A stretch of 64,000 bases of DNA from Clostridium sp. (GTDB lineage Bacteria; Bacillota; Clostridia; Clostridiales; Clostridiaceae): assembly GCF_030532265.1 (NCBI RefSeq), contig NZ_JAUNLM010000003.1:28517-92516 (forward strand), read 5' to 3'. The notes beneath the pieces are model-generated. The model made no database searches and had not been told where the DNA came from. It was given only the letters and a program-made list of their open reading frames with translations. Positions 26,712 to 36,385 of this stretch are shown piece by piece; position 1 is the first letter of the stretch, and every line of letters begins with the position of its first letter. The translations under genes were made by a program, and so were the position numbers.

Positions 26712-27794
26712 CTATATAGAGCTCCATAAAACTTTAGGACTTAATGGATCATAATACATAATAGCTTCACACTTCATTTCATTATAAGTGTAAATTTCCA
26801 TTCTCTTTTTTATTTTTTCTACTATATTTTTGTATAATTCATTGTATCCATCACCTAAAAATTTAACTGCGCCTTCTGATGTTTTTTGTTCTAAAACTTC
26901 TTTAACAAAACCTATATCATAACCTAATAGTGCAAGCTCTAATCCTATTACTTCTAACCTTACATCGCTAACTCTACTATGAGTATTAAAACATCCATAA
27001 GCAATTTTACTAACTTTTCCTATATGACCAACTAAAATTACTTCTTTTATATTTAGATTTCTACAGCAATCAAGTGCGTATCCTACGAAATTAGATATTA
27101 TAACTATTTCACTTTCTTCATATCCAAGTTGTTTACAAAGTCTTTCACCCATATTTCCAAATGTTAATATAAGTCTTTCATTATTTACAGCCTTTTGATT
27201 TATTTCTAGATTTATAGATGCTTTTAAAGCATCTTCAGACATTGGATATACTATTCCTGTTGTTCCAAGTATAGATATTCCTCCAACTATACCAAGTCTA
27301 GGATTAAAAGTTTTTTTACTAACTTCTTCTCCTTTTGGTATAAAAATTGTTATTTCCACCCCTTTATCTTTAGGCTTAACTTTCATAACTTCTTTTTTTA
27401 TACAGTCTCTTGGTACTTTATTTATTGCAGGTTCTCCTTTTGGTATAAAAAGGCCATCTAAAGTAACCTTTCCTACCCCTTCTCCACCTTTTAATTTATA
27501 TCCATTATCAATAATTTTAGCTCTTGCCCAAATATCTAAACCACTTGTTACATCTATGTCATCTCCACCATCTTTAATAATAGAGCATTCCACATAATCA
27601 CTACCAAATTTTATATCATTTATTTCTAAATTTAATTTTATTCCTTTTGGAGTATCTATCTCTATATTTGTAATTTCTTCTTTATTAAAAAGCATATAAG
27701 TAGCTGCCTTTGCAGCTGCTGATGCACAAGAACCCGTTGTATATCCACATCTTAGTTTTTTTCCATCTGGACCTTCAACATACAAATCAAGCAT
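26712..27794 (-). CDS. cbiD: Cobalt-precorrin-5B C1-methyltransferase
   Basis: 360 residues. The start [17 protein letters not shown] and [23 protein letters not shown] are specific to CbiD, which methylates C1 in the anaerobic pathway only. [19 protein letters not shown] lies in the C-terminal half. It follows cbiC by five bases. Confidence 0.97.
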   Translation of the reverse strand: MLDLYVEGPDGKKLRCGYTTGSCASAAAKAATYMLFNKEEITNIEIDTPKGIKLNLEINDIKFGSDYVECSIIKDGGDDIDVTSGLDIWARAKIIDNGYKLKGGEGVGKVTLDGLFIPKGEPAINKVPRDCIKKEVMKVKPKDKGVEITIFIPKGEEVSKKTFNPRLGIVGGISILGTTGIVYPMSEDALKASINLEINQKAVNNERLILTFGNMGERLCKQLGYEESEIVIISNFVGYALDCCRNLNIKEVILVGHIGKVSKIAYGCFNTHSRVSDVRLEVIGLELALLGYDIGFVKEVLEQKTSEGAVKFLGDGYNELYKNIVEKIKKRMEIYTYNEMKCEAIMYYDPLSPKVLWSSI

Positions 27795-27799
27795 ATTAA

Positions 27800-28426
27800 T
27801 TACTCTCTTTCATAAAGCATATACATAATAGCATTAACTATTGCTGTTGCAACTGTACTTCCACCTTTTCTTCCGTTTACTCTTATAAAAGGTATATTTA
27901 AATCCTCAAGCCCAACTTTACTTTCAGCAGCACCAACAAAACCTACTGGAACTGCAATTATAAGTTTAGGATTAGCTTTTCCTTCTTCTATAAGTTCTCT
28001 TAATTTAAAAAGTGCTGTAGGTGCATTCCCAAATACAAATATATCAACATTTTCTATTGATGCTCTCTCAACTCCAGCCATAGATCTAGTTATTCCTTTT
28101 TCTTTTGCTTCTTTGTGAACTTCCTCTAAGTTAACATAACATTTAGCTTCAGAATTTAAACTATTTAATGCTCTTTTATTTATTCCAGATACAATCATAT
28201 TAGTATCTGTGTAAAGTTTTGCTCCTTTTTTAAAAGCTTCTTTACCAGCTTCTATTGCACCTTCACTTATATCTAATAAATTTTTGTACTCAAAATCAGC
28301 CGTTGTATGAATAACTCTTTTAACTATAAGAAGTTCCTCATCAGAAAAATTATGGTCTCCAAGTTCTTCTCCAATTATTTCAAAACTTCTTTTTTCGATT
28401 CCCATAGGATTTTTTATATAACTCAT
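27800..28426 (-). CDS. cbiC: Cobalt-precorrin-8 methylmutase
   Basis: 208 residues. It moves the C11 methyl group to C12, giving cobyrinic acid. The catalytic His is seen as His40 in [40 protein letters not shown] and [10 protein letters not shown] are family signatures, and the [10 protein letters not shown] stretch is near the end. ATG start inside the operon, 29 bases after cbiA. Confidence 0.97.
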   Translation of the reverse strand: MSYIKNPMGIEKRSFEIIGEELGDHNFSDEELLIVKRVIHTTADFEYKNLLDISEGAIEAGKEAFKKGAKLYTDTNMIVSGINKRALNSLNSEAKCYVNLEEVHKEAKEKGITRSMAGVERASIENVDIFVFGNAPTALFKLRELIEEGKANPKLIIAVPVGFVGAAESKVGLEDLNIPFIRVNGRKGGSTVATAIVNAIMYMLYERE

Positions 28427-28455
28427 TAAATTTACCTTCTTTCAAAACAATATCT

Positions 28456-29760
28456 TTAGTAATTTTTATATCCTATAATTTCTTTTAAAAATTCTATATT
28501 TCCTAAAAAATTAACATGAGGATATCCTGCTATAGTATTATTTTTTTCATACCCACATGTCCACTCAACTTTTTTACCTAAAAAATTCTCTTTAGTAATT
28601 TTATAAACTTTTTCTTCATTTAAGTTAACTTTAGATTTATGGAACTCATGACAATTTATAGTTAAATTTTTATTATCCTTTAGTATAAGATTTGCATATC
28701 CAAATCTTTGTAATTTCCCAGTCATTTCACTATTCCCATCAAAAAAACCTACCATATCATACCCATCAATATTTTTTGTTAAATACATAAGTCCACCACA
28801 TTCAGCAAAACACCTCAATCCACTTTCTAAAGATTTTTTAATACTATCTCTCATAGACTTATTTTTAGAAAGTTTTTCTTTAAATACTTCAGGATATCCT
28901 CCACCTAAATACAAGAAATCTAAATTTTTTGGTATTTCTTTATCATGTAATGGACTAAAATATATTAAGTTACCTATTTTTTTTAATATTTCTATATTTT
29001 CTTCATAATAAAAGCTAAATGCTTCATCTAAAGCAATACCTATATTTATGTTTTTATATTCTATATTTAAATTTTTATTTTCACTTTCAATACTCTTAAA
29101 TTCATTTAATAATGCATCTATATCAATATTTTTTTCTATAATACTACTACAATAATCTATTTTTTCTTTTAAGTTACTTACTTCAATACTTTGAACTAAG
29201 CCAAGATGTCTACTTTCTAAGGATAAATTCTCATCCTTTTCTATGTATCCAAACACCTTAATATTACAATTTTTCTCTATAGCAGCTTTTAAAAGCATAT
29301 AATAACTTTTACTTATTGAATTTAATATAACTCCTACTACATTAGCCCCTTTAAAATTAATTATTCCATTAATCTCTGCACAAAGAGTTACACTTTGTGC
29401 TCCTGGGGTAATAACCAAAAGTATTGGCATATCTTCAAGAACCTTTGATACATGATAAGTTGAAGCAAATGTGTCTATTCCTTTTCCATCATAAAGACCC
29501 ATAACACCTTCTATTATTCCTAAATCTCCAGAGCCTTTTGAGTAAGTATATTTAACACCATCTTCTCCAATCAAAAATAAATCTAAATTTCTAGATGGTT
29601 TTCCTGTAATAAATTTATGAAAAGCTCCATCAATATAATCAGGACCAACTTTATATCCTTGTACATCAAATCCCTTTTTCATTAGCAAATTCATAAGTCC
29701 TAATGTAAAAGTTGTTTTGCCACCACCACTTTTATTTGAAGAAATAATTAAAGATTTCAT
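28456..29760 (-). CDS. cbiA: Cobyrinic acid a,c-diamide synthase
   Basis: 434 residues. The N-terminal ATP-binding domain has the P-loop SSNKSGGGKTTFTLGL and the GPDYIDGAFH and EGVMGLYDG blocks. The C-terminal glutaminase domain has YLGGGYPEVF and the nucleophile Cys in CFAECGGLMYLT. It amidates the a and c side chains using glutamine and ATP. Slightly short for the family but complete. Second gene of the operon, 11 bases after cbiK. Confidence 0.96.
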   Translation of the reverse strand: MKSLIISSNKSGGGKTTFTLGLMNLLMKKGFDVQGYKVGPDYIDGAFHKFITGKPSRNLDLFLIGEDGVKYTYSKGSGDLGIIEGVMGLYDGKGIDTFASTYHVSKVLEDMPILLVITPGAQSVTLCAEINGIINFKGANVVGVILNSISKSYYMLLKAAIEKNCNIKVFGYIEKDENLSLESRHLGLVQSIEVSNLKEKIDYCSSIIEKNIDIDALLNEFKSIESENKNLNIEYKNINIGIALDEAFSFYYEENIEILKKIGNLIYFSPLHDKEIPKNLDFLYLGGGYPEVFKEKLSKNKSMRDSIKKSLESGLRCFAECGGLMYLTKNIDGYDMVGFFDGNSEMTGKLQRFGYANLILKDNKNLTINCHEFHKSKVNLNEEKVYKITKENFLGKKVEWTCGYEKNNTIAGYPHVNFLGNIEFLKEIIGYKNY

Positions 29761-29771
29761 ACTTTAATCTC

Positions 29772-30605
29772 CTATCCTTTAAGTTTCTTAGTTTCTCCGA
29801 TACCTTTAAACTTATCTTCTATTGCATCATTAATATGTTCTATGTATATGTCTCTAAAGCTTTTTTCTTCTCCTAAACCTTTCATATGTATATCTACTTC
29901 TATACCTTTACTTTCTAATATAGTTTTCCATGAATCTTCTTCATCTGATGCCATATCATTTTTAACATGATCTCCTGCAACTACCATAAGAGGTGCAAGC
30001 TTTACTTTTCTTATATTGTTTCTTTCTAATCTACTTATAACTGTATCTATTGTTGGGTAACCTTCTACTGTACCAACAAAAGCTCTTTCATATCCTTCAT
30101 CATAAAGCATTGATTGAAGTGCCCCATATACAGCATTTGAATAATGCATACTTCCATGACCAAATAAAACTACTGCTTCATCTTCTTTTGAATCTAATAC
30201 ATGCTTTATACTATCTATAAATATAGAATAGTCATTTGGTGCTTCTTCTTCTCCTTGATAAAAGAATATTGGTCTTCCAAATTTTAAAACTCTAAAATCA
30301 TCTTTAAATTTTAATACATTTCCTTTTACATAATCATATTCTTCTCCAGGTATAATATGAAGTGGTTGTACTATTACTTCCTCATAACCTAATTCTTTTA
30401 ATTTCTCAAGTATAAACTCTGGTTTATCAACTTGTATATTATGTACTCTTTTTAATTTATTAATTATCATATGAGAAGTAAAAGCTCTAAATATATCGTA
30501 TTCATTAAAATTTTCTTTTATTTCTTTTTCTATTTTTTCAATTGAGTTTTCTAATGCATCTAAATAACTTGTACCAAAACTAACTACTAAAATTGCCTTT
30601 TTCAT
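29772..30605 (-). CDS. cbiK: Sirohydrochlorin cobaltochelatase
   Basis: 277 residues, first gene of the operon. It inserts cobalt into sirohydrochlorin, defining the cobalt-early pathway. The two metal-binding His of the family are visible as His150 in LFGHGSMHYSNAVYGALQ and His213 in VVAGDHVKNDMASDEEDSW. No signal peptide is present, so it is the cytoplasmic type. AGAGGTG precedes the ATG, immediately after the riboswitch-linked attenuator. Confidence 0.96.
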   Translation of the reverse strand: MKKAILVVSFGTSYLDALENSIEKIEKEIKENFNEYDIFRAFTSHMIINKLKRVHNIQVDKPEFILEKLKELGYEEVIVQPLHIIPGEEYDYVKGNVLKFKDDFRVLKFGRPIFFYQGEEEAPNDYSIFIDSIKHVLDSKEDEAVVLFGHGSMHYSNAVYGALQSMLYDEGYERAFVGTVEGYPTIDTVISRLERNNIRKVKLAPLMVVAGDHVKNDMASDEEDSWKTILESKGIEVDIHMKGLGEEKSFRDIYIEHINDAIEDKFKGIGETKKLKG

Positions 30606-30619
30606 TTTTCACCTCTAAA

Positions 30620-30667
30620 CTTATTTTTAAAAACAAAAGCACCTTTACCTCAAAGGATAAAAGTGCT
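30620..30667 (-). terminator. Attenuator of the cobalamin riboswitch
   Basis: Stem formed by AGCACTTTTA and the facing AAGGTGCT (within 30638-30667), followed on the minus strand by TTTTGTTTTT. It lies between the cobalamin aptamer and cbiK, so it is the likely expression platform: cobalamin bound, transcription stops; unbound, it reads into cbiK. Confidence 0.75.
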
Positions 30668-30760
30668 AATAAATTGCAACATATAAGTAAAAAATTAAAT
30701 ATCATCTTAAATATTACTAAATATAACCTATATTCCTTCCCTCCGAAGAATAGATACTTA

Positions 30761-30924
30761 TTTATAGGCAGGTTTCCTGACTTAAGGGTCACTCTTGTTT
30801 AATCCTTCCCGAAAAAATTCAGTGGTTATATTAAACTTGTCTCCTATTCACAGTAGCGGGGGCTGTAATGGTCTCACACCATTTTCCCTTTTAAAATATA
30901 ACTTTATTTATATTCACCTATAAA
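30761..30924 (-). ncRNA. Cobalamin riboswitch
   Basis: On the minus strand, P1 arms TTTATAGG (30917-30924) and CCTATAAA (30761-30768) enclose the conserved blocks AAAAGGGAAAATGGTG, GCCCCCGCTACTGTGA, CCACTG, CGGGAAGG, GTGACCC and AAGTCAGGAAACCTGCC. These are the hallmark B12-box elements. The aptamer is complete. The known ligand is adenosylcobalamin or a related cobamide. Confidence 0.97.
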
Positions 30925-30951
30925 ATATTTATTTACTTTTCTCGTTCATTA

Positions 30952-30980
30952 ATTATATATTAATTTTTAATAATATTCAA
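30952..30980 (-). promoter_or_regulatory. Promoter of the cobalamin operon
   Basis: On the minus strand, TTGAAT (30975-30980), 17 bases, TATAAT (30952-30957). The start would fall about 15-20 bases before the riboswitch. Confidence 0.8.
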
Positions 30981-31004
30981 CTTTCTTTACTACTTAATTT
31001 TAAA

Positions 31005-32051
31005 TTATTCTTTTATATAAAATTTATATATAGTTTGCTTTTTATATTCATTATCTTTAAGAAGTATAGAGTCTTCTATAAAGGAATTATTTCTTCCAAT
31101 TGGAGGACTTTGCGTTTCTATAGCTATCCCACTTCTAATATTTGCACACTTTCCATTTTCAATAACTCTATCATCTGGAAAGTTTAAAGAATATAAAACT
31201 ACTGCCTTTTGATTTGTATAAACATCCATGCATCTTCCTGAAGTCTCATCCCAAAGCCTTACTTTAACATTATCTCCTTCGTGAAGTAGCCAAGGGTGAT
31301 CATATCCTGAACCAATTTTTAATTGATAATTATTTTTTTCTATATCTCTCCCTATAGTTTTTGGTATTATAAAATCAAATGGAGAATAAGTTAAATCTAT
31401 TAAATTTCCAGTTGGAACTTGTGTATTATCCAATTCTATTAAATAATCACTATCTACATATAAACAATGATTTAGTACAGTTTCTTTTTTATATCCAGAT
31501 AAATTAAAATAACTATGATTAGTTAAGTTTAAAAGAGTATCTTCATCTGAAATTCCTCTATAATCAATCTTTAATGAACAATCTTCTGTTACTGTATATC
31601 TTACAATAACATCTAAATTACCAGGATATCCTTCTTCTTTGTTTTTACTTTTAAAAGAAAATTCCATATAACTTTCTTTTGGGCCAATATTTGTTTTTAC
31701 ATCCATTACTTTTTTATCAAAGCCCTTGTCCCCTCCATGACCTTGATGAATTCCATAATTTTTATTAAACTCTAAAACCTTATTATTAAATAGTACTTTT
31801 CCTTCACAAACTCTTCCAGAAGTTCTTCCAATTAGAGCACCAAAATAAGATGGATTATCTTTATAGTCATTAATATCTTTGTATTTCAGAACTACATTTT
31901 CTAACTTGCCATTTTTATCTTTCACCATAATATCTGTTATTATAGCTCCATAATTAAGAGCTGTTACAGAAAAACCTTTAGAATTCGTTATAGTATAACT
32001 TTTAATTTCATTTGAATCAAACTTTGCAATTACCTTTTTATCTAATTTCAC
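31005..32051 (-). CDS. galM: Aldose 1-epimerase (mutarotase)
   Basis: 348 residues, GalM family. It interconverts alpha and beta anomers of sugars in the cytoplasm. FGALIGRTSGRV, the substrate-binding HQGHGGDKGFD, the catalytic His in NLTNHSYFNLSG and the catalytic Glu in GIAIETQSPP are visible. The start is GTG with GAGGG upstream. It has its own promoter and lies beside the glucuronide genes, so it may serve glucuronate or another released sugar; this is inference. Confidence 0.9.
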   Translation of the reverse strand: MKLDKKVIAKFDSNEIKSYTITNSKGFSVTALNYGAIITDIMVKDKNGKLENVVLKYKDINDYKDNPSYFGALIGRTSGRVCEGKVLFNNKVLEFNKNYGIHQGHGGDKGFDKKVMDVKTNIGPKESYMEFSFKSKNKEEGYPGNLDVIVRYTVTEDCSLKIDYRGISDEDTLLNLTNHSYFNLSGYKKETVLNHCLYVDSDYLIELDNTQVPTGNLIDLTYSPFDFIIPKTIGRDIEKNNYQLKIGSGYDHPWLLHEGDNVKVRLWDETSGRCMDVYTNQKAVVLYSLNFPDDRVIENGKCANIRSGIAIETQSPPIGRNNSFIEDSILLKDNEYKKQTIYKFYIKE

Positions 32052-32216
32052 CTTTTCACCCTCACAAAATAAAATTTATATTACATCCCATACATATTTA
32101 TTAATTTTTCGTAATGAATAGTCCTCTTTTAAATTTAATTCTAGAAATTTATATAATTATCAAAAGCTAACATACCCTCCTTAAATAATTTTAATTTAAA
32201 TATATTTTTAAATTAT

Positions 32217-32231
32217 AGAAAATGTTTTCAT
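32217..32231 (-). promoter_or_regulatory. Candidate catabolite-responsive element at galM
   Basis: The minus-strand sequence TATGAAAACATTTTCT differs from the CcpA site consensus WTGNAANCGNWNNCW only in the central CG (CA here). It lies just downstream of the galM -10 box, a usual roadblock position. In such AT-rich DNA a one-mismatch hit is weak evidence. Confidence 0.35.
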
Positions 32232-32243
32232 AACTGTGATTTA

Positions 32244-32272
32244 ATTTTAGTAAAATATTATCTTAGTGTCAA
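32244..32272 (-). promoter_or_regulatory. galM promoter
   Basis: On the minus strand, consensus TTGACA (32267-32272), 17 bases, TAAAAT (32244-32249). It implies a leader of about 185 bases before galM, in which I see no riboswitch. Confidence 0.7.
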
Positions 32273-32371
32273 TTACATATAAATGTTTTTTCACAAAACT
32301 TTTTTATTTAAATTAATTAAAATTTATTTATTATTTAAAGCAAATTTTGCCAAAAAGTAAATATATATATC

Positions 32372-32405
32372 AAAAGGACTTTTTCTTTTATGAAAAAGTC
32401 CTTTT
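32372..32405 (-). terminator. Terminator of the glucuronate operon
   Basis: Stem AAAAGGACTTTTTC (32372-32385) / GAAAAAGTCCTTTT (32392-32405). It lies 84 bases after the symporter stop. Nothing else is visible in that 84-base gap. Confidence 0.85.
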
Positions 32406-32488
32406 AGTTAAAATCTAATCTCTACTTAACTAAATAGTATTACTTTTAAAATTAAATATTTTTATTTAAATCTATATATAAATTATTT

Positions 32489-33892
32489 TTATTCTGCACA
32501 TGCTTCCATTCTCTTTTTATTTAATTCTTCATTTACTTCTAAAAGCTTATTTTTAGAAAGATTATATACAAAAATTAATATTAATGTTGTAAAAGCTAGT
32601 CCAACAAAATTTGCTCCACAAATTATATTTTTTATTCCAACACCTACTGCCTCAACTTGAGCAGAAGCGCCTGATTCATACCCTAAAAATCCTAAAGCAA
32701 ATCCTCCAACACCACCAGCAATTGCTTGTGATAATTTTCTACATAATGAGTAAGAAGAATATACTATTCCCTCATTTCTTTCTCCACTTAAATATTCTTG
32801 ATAGTCAATAACATCTGAAACTAATGCCCATATTAATGCATTTACAAGTCCTGTACCTAATCCAGCTATCATAGTTAATCCAATATATAAATAAGGATTA
32901 GTTATTGGCATAATAAATAATACTAAATAAACTAACATTGCTAAAATTGAACCACCAATTGTTGCCTCTTTTTTTCCGAACTTTCTCACTATTATTCCAA
33001 CAAAAGGTAATATAGCAAATGTAGGTAATATAGTAGCTATTCCCCCTAAAGTAATAAGCCCTGCATTATGAAAATATTCTTTATATAAATATGCATTTAG
33101 TGAAGCTCCTGTGAACATAGCAGCAAGCATAGTAAATGATGCTAAAGTTACTCCTATAAACGCTCTATTTTTTATAAGTATTTTTATTGTGCTACCTACA
33201 TTTACCTTTTTACTATCATTTGCTTTATAAACTATTCTTTCTGTTGTTAATCTAAACGTTATCATATAACTTATAGAAGATATTATTGCAAATATTACTG
33301 CACATTTAAAGAATCCTCCTGCTGTTACTACACCATCAGTAAATACTATTTTAGGAACTACTAACATTACTAATAAATTTGCTCCAATTGAACCAATATT
33401 TCTAAATGTTGAAAGTGCTGTTCTTTCATTTGGATCTGATGTCATAACTGAAGCTAAAGATCCATATGGTATATTAACAGCTGTGTATAACATACCGAAA
33501 GCAATATATGTTACATAAGCATATAAAACTTTCATATTATCTGGAAGACCTGGAATAGCTGTAAATGCTAGAACTCCAACTAAACTCATAGGTATTCCAA
33601 ACTTAACTACATAAGGTTTAAATTTTCCATGTTCTGTATGTTTGTTTTTATCAACAATAATTCCCATTATAGGATCGTTTATAGCATCCCATATTCTAGC
33701 AACTATAAACAAAGTACCTACGGCCGTTGCACTTATTCCTAATACATCTGTATAAAATAGCATTAAGTAACTACTAACAAACATAAAGAATGCTCCACAC
33801 CCAAAATCTCCAAAAGCATATCCAATTTTATCCCCATTATTAAATTCTTTTGTTTTGTTTCCTTTTGCACTAATAATATCTAAAACGCTCAT
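32489..33892 (-). CDS. Glycoside-pentoside-hexuronide:cation symporter, UidB-like
   Basis: 467 residues, 12 membrane helices, GPH family (MelB/GusB fold). Typical segments are KIGYAFGDFGCGAFF at the start, ARIWDAINDPIMGIIVDKN, PYGSLASVMT, SVMTSDPNERTALSTFRNIG and DYQEYLSGERNEGIVYS. The family imports sugars or glycosides with Na+ or H+. Last gene of the uxuB-kdgA-uxuA-uxaC unit, so glucuronides or free glucuronate are the probable cargo. The start lies three bases after the uxaC stop, with the ribosome site inside uxaC. Confidence 0.9.
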   Translation of the reverse strand: MSVLDIISAKGNKTKEFNNGDKIGYAFGDFGCGAFFMFVSSYLMLFYTDVLGISATAVGTLFIVARIWDAINDPIMGIIVDKNKHTEHGKFKPYVVKFGIPMSLVGVLAFTAIPGLPDNMKVLYAYVTYIAFGMLYTAVNIPYGSLASVMTSDPNERTALSTFRNIGSIGANLLVMLVVPKIVFTDGVVTAGGFFKCAVIFAIISSISYMITFRLTTERIVYKANDSKKVNVGSTIKILIKNRAFIGVTLASFTMLAAMFTGASLNAYLYKEYFHNAGLITLGGIATILPTFAILPFVGIIVRKFGKKEATIGGSILAMLVYLVLFIMPITNPYLYIGLTMIAGLGTGLVNALIWALVSDVIDYQEYLSGERNEGIVYSSYSLCRKLSQAIAGGVGGFALGFLGYESGASAQVEAVGVGIKNIICGANFVGLAFTTLILIFVYNLSKNKLLEVNEELNKKRMEACAE

Positions 33893-33895
33893 ATG

Positions 33896-35299
33896 TTAAC
33901 CCCTTCCAAAATACTTAACAGAATTTTTATAACAAATATTTTCTACTATTTCACCTAATATTTCTTCATCATAAGGATATTGTCCACTTTCAACTAATGC
34001 TCCAATGTAATTGCATAATATCCTTCTAAAATATTCATGTCTTGTATAAGACAAAAAGCTTCTTGAGTCTGTAACCATACCAACAAATTGACTAATAAGC
34101 CCAAGTTGTGATAATGCAGTCATTTGTCTTTCCATTCCATCCTTTTGGTCATTAAACCACCAACCTGATCCAAATTGTATTTTTCCACAAATATTTTGAC
34201 CTTGAAAATTTCCAATCATAGTTCCTATAACTTCATTGTCCTTAGGATTTAAACAATACAAAATCGTCTTTGGTAGATTATCTTCTTTATCTAATTCATC
34301 CAATATTCTTGAAAGTGAATATGCTATTTCTCCGTCATCAATACTATCAAATCCAGCATCTGCTCCCACTTTATTGAACATTTTAGTATTATTGTTTCTT
34401 AAAGCTCCTATATGTAATTGCATTATCATATTTCTCTTTGAGTACATTTTTCCCAAAGAAATTAATAGTGCTATAGAATATATTGATGCTTCTTTTTCAG
34501 AAATTTCTTTACCATCTAATGCTTTTATAAATATCTCATTAACCTCTTCATATGAAAACTTCAAAAAGTTTATTCTCTCCAAACTATGATCTGTAATCAT
34601 ACAACCATTTTCATAAAAATAATCTAATCTAAATTCAAGTGCTTTTTCTAAATCATTAAAACATTTTATTTCTAAATTACTTACTTCTGATAATAATTTT
34701 ATATATTCTATAAATCCTTCATTTTTAATCTTCATAGCCTTTTCAGGTCTAAATGTTGGTGCAACAATACATTTAAAACTACTATCTTCTTTAATTTGCT
34801 TGTGAAACCTTAAATCATCTATAGGATCATCTGTAGTACCTATATACTCTACATTTGCCATTTCGATAAGCTTTCTTGCTGTTAATTTATTATCTTTTAT
34901 TGACTTATTACATTTATCCCATATAACCTTTGCTGTTTTTTCACTTAAAATTTCTTCCACACCAAAGAATCTTTTAAGTTCTAAATGAGACCAATGATAA
35001 ATTGGATTTCCAATTAAATATGGCATCATTTTAGCAAATTCATAAAATTTTTCATAATCACTAGCATCACCAGTTATATACTTTTCATCTATACCATAGC
35101 TTCTCATAGCCCTCCACTTATAGTGGTCATGGTATAGCCACATTTCAGTAATATTTTTAAACTCATGATCTGTGGCTATTTCCATTGGGACTAGGTGACA
35201 GTGATAATCAAACACTGGCACCTTTGAAGCATAATTATGATATAAAACTTTTGACACTTCATTTTCTAGTAAAAAGTCTTTATTCATAAATTTCTTCAT
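33896..35299 (-). CDS. uxaC: Glucuronate isomerase
   Basis: 467 residues. It converts D-glucuronate to D-fructuronate (and galacturonate to tagaturonate). Family signatures are VFDYHCHLVPMEIA near residue 30 with the metal-like HCH, EMWLYHDHYKWRAMRSYG, TDDPIDDLRFH, MQLHIGALRNNN, VTDSRSFLSYTRHEYFRRI. An amidohydrolase-fold enzyme of normal length. AAGGGGAG precedes the ATG. First chemical step after glucuronate release by UidA. Confidence 0.97.
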   Translation of the reverse strand: MKKFMNKDFLLENEVSKVLYHNYASKVPVFDYHCHLVPMEIATDHEFKNITEMWLYHDHYKWRAMRSYGIDEKYITGDASDYEKFYEFAKMMPYLIGNPIYHWSHLELKRFFGVEEILSEKTAKVIWDKCNKSIKDNKLTARKLIEMANVEYIGTTDDPIDDLRFHKQIKEDSSFKCIVAPTFRPEKAMKIKNEGFIEYIKLLSEVSNLEIKCFNDLEKALEFRLDYFYENGCMITDHSLERINFLKFSYEEVNEIFIKALDGKEISEKEASIYSIALLISLGKMYSKRNMIMQLHIGALRNNNTKMFNKVGADAGFDSIDDGEIAYSLSRILDELDKEDNLPKTILYCLNPKDNEVIGTMIGNFQGQNICGKIQFGSGWWFNDQKDGMERQMTALSQLGLISQFVGMVTDSRSFLSYTRHEYFRRILCNYIGALVESGQYPYDEEILGEIVENICYKNSVKYFGRG

Positions 35300-35321
35300 A
35301 TTAAAAAACTCCCCTTAAATT

Positions 35322-36371
35322 TTATTTTTCCCCTTTATTAATTGCTTCTATTAACCCATTAATATAAACTGCTCCTAAAGCTCTGTCATATAGTCCGTAT
35401 CCTGGTCTTCCAGTTTCTCCCCAAATCATTCTTCCATGATCTGGTCTATATGGTCCATCAAAATCATAATCACAATATGCTTTCACAATTTTATAAAAAT
35501 CTAAAGAACCTGATTCTGATAAATGAGAAACTTCATTAAAGCTGCTATCTCCAGTTATCTTAACATTTCTAAGATGGGCAAAATGTATTCTATTTCTTTC
35601 TTTACCAAAATAATTTATCATTTCAACAATATCATTTACCTTTGTACAGCCTAATGATCCTGTACATAAAGTTACTCCATGATATGGACTATCATATAAA
35701 TCTATAAATCTCTTTAAATTTTCAAAATTTGTTATTATTCTTGGAAGACCAAATATTCCCCATGGTGGATCATCTGGATGTATAGCCATTTTCATTTTAA
35801 CTTCATCAGCTACTTTCATTATTCTTTGGATAAAATAATTTAAATTTTCCCATAAAGCTTCTTCATCTATATTTTTATATTGATCTAATAATCCTTTAAG
35901 TCCACCTTCACCATAAGATGTATCCCAACCAGGTAATTCTAATTCACCTAAAGCAGGATCCATTTTCTTTACTTGTTCTTCATCATATATTAAACATGTT
36001 GAACCATCTTCTAATTCATAATTTAAATCAGATCTTGTCCAATCAAAAACTGGCATGAAATTATAGCATATTGTATCTATACCTGCCTCTGCTAAATTTC
36101 TAATAGTTTGTATATAATTATCTATATACTTATCTCTTGTAGGTAATCCAAGTTTTATATCTTCATGAACAGGTACACTCTCAATTACTGAAAGCTCTAA
36201 TCCATGACTTTCAACTTCATTTTTCAATTCTAAAATTCTCTCTAATGGCCACACTTCACCGACTGGAATATCATAAATCGCTGTTACTATACCTTTCATT
36301 CCTGGTATTTGTTTTATGTATTCAATTTTTACAGGATCATCTTTGCCATACCACCTAAATGTCATTTTCAC
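35322..36371 (-). CDS. uxuA: D-mannonate dehydratase
   Basis: 349 residues. It dehydrates D-mannonate to 2-keto-3-deoxy-D-gluconate, using Mn or Fe. TFRWYGKDDPVKIEYIKQIPG, CYNFMPVFDWTR, AIHPDDPPWGIFGLPRI, TLCTGSLG and IHFAHLRN with YRPDHGRMIWGE are the family motifs. The start is GTG with AGAGGTG upstream. It lies between kdgA and uxaC in the operon. Confidence 0.97.
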   Translation of the reverse strand: MKMTFRWYGKDDPVKIEYIKQIPGMKGIVTAIYDIPVGEVWPLERILELKNEVESHGLELSVIESVPVHEDIKLGLPTRDKYIDNYIQTIRNLAEAGIDTICYNFMPVFDWTRSDLNYELEDGSTCLIYDEEQVKKMDPALGELELPGWDTSYGEGGLKGLLDQYKNIDEEALWENLNYFIQRIMKVADEVKMKMAIHPDDPPWGIFGLPRIITNFENLKRFIDLYDSPYHGVTLCTGSLGCTKVNDIVEMINYFGKERNRIHFAHLRNVKITGDSSFNEVSHLSESGSLDFYKIVKAYCDYDFDGPYRPDHGRMIWGETGRPGYGLYDRALGAVYINGLIEAINKGEK

Positions 36372-36385
36372 GATTTTATCACCTC

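Noticed and set aside
30580-30802. Open frames on both strands over the region before cbiK
   Set aside because: They lie across the cobalamin riboswitch and its attenuator, whose conserved blocks explain the sequence.
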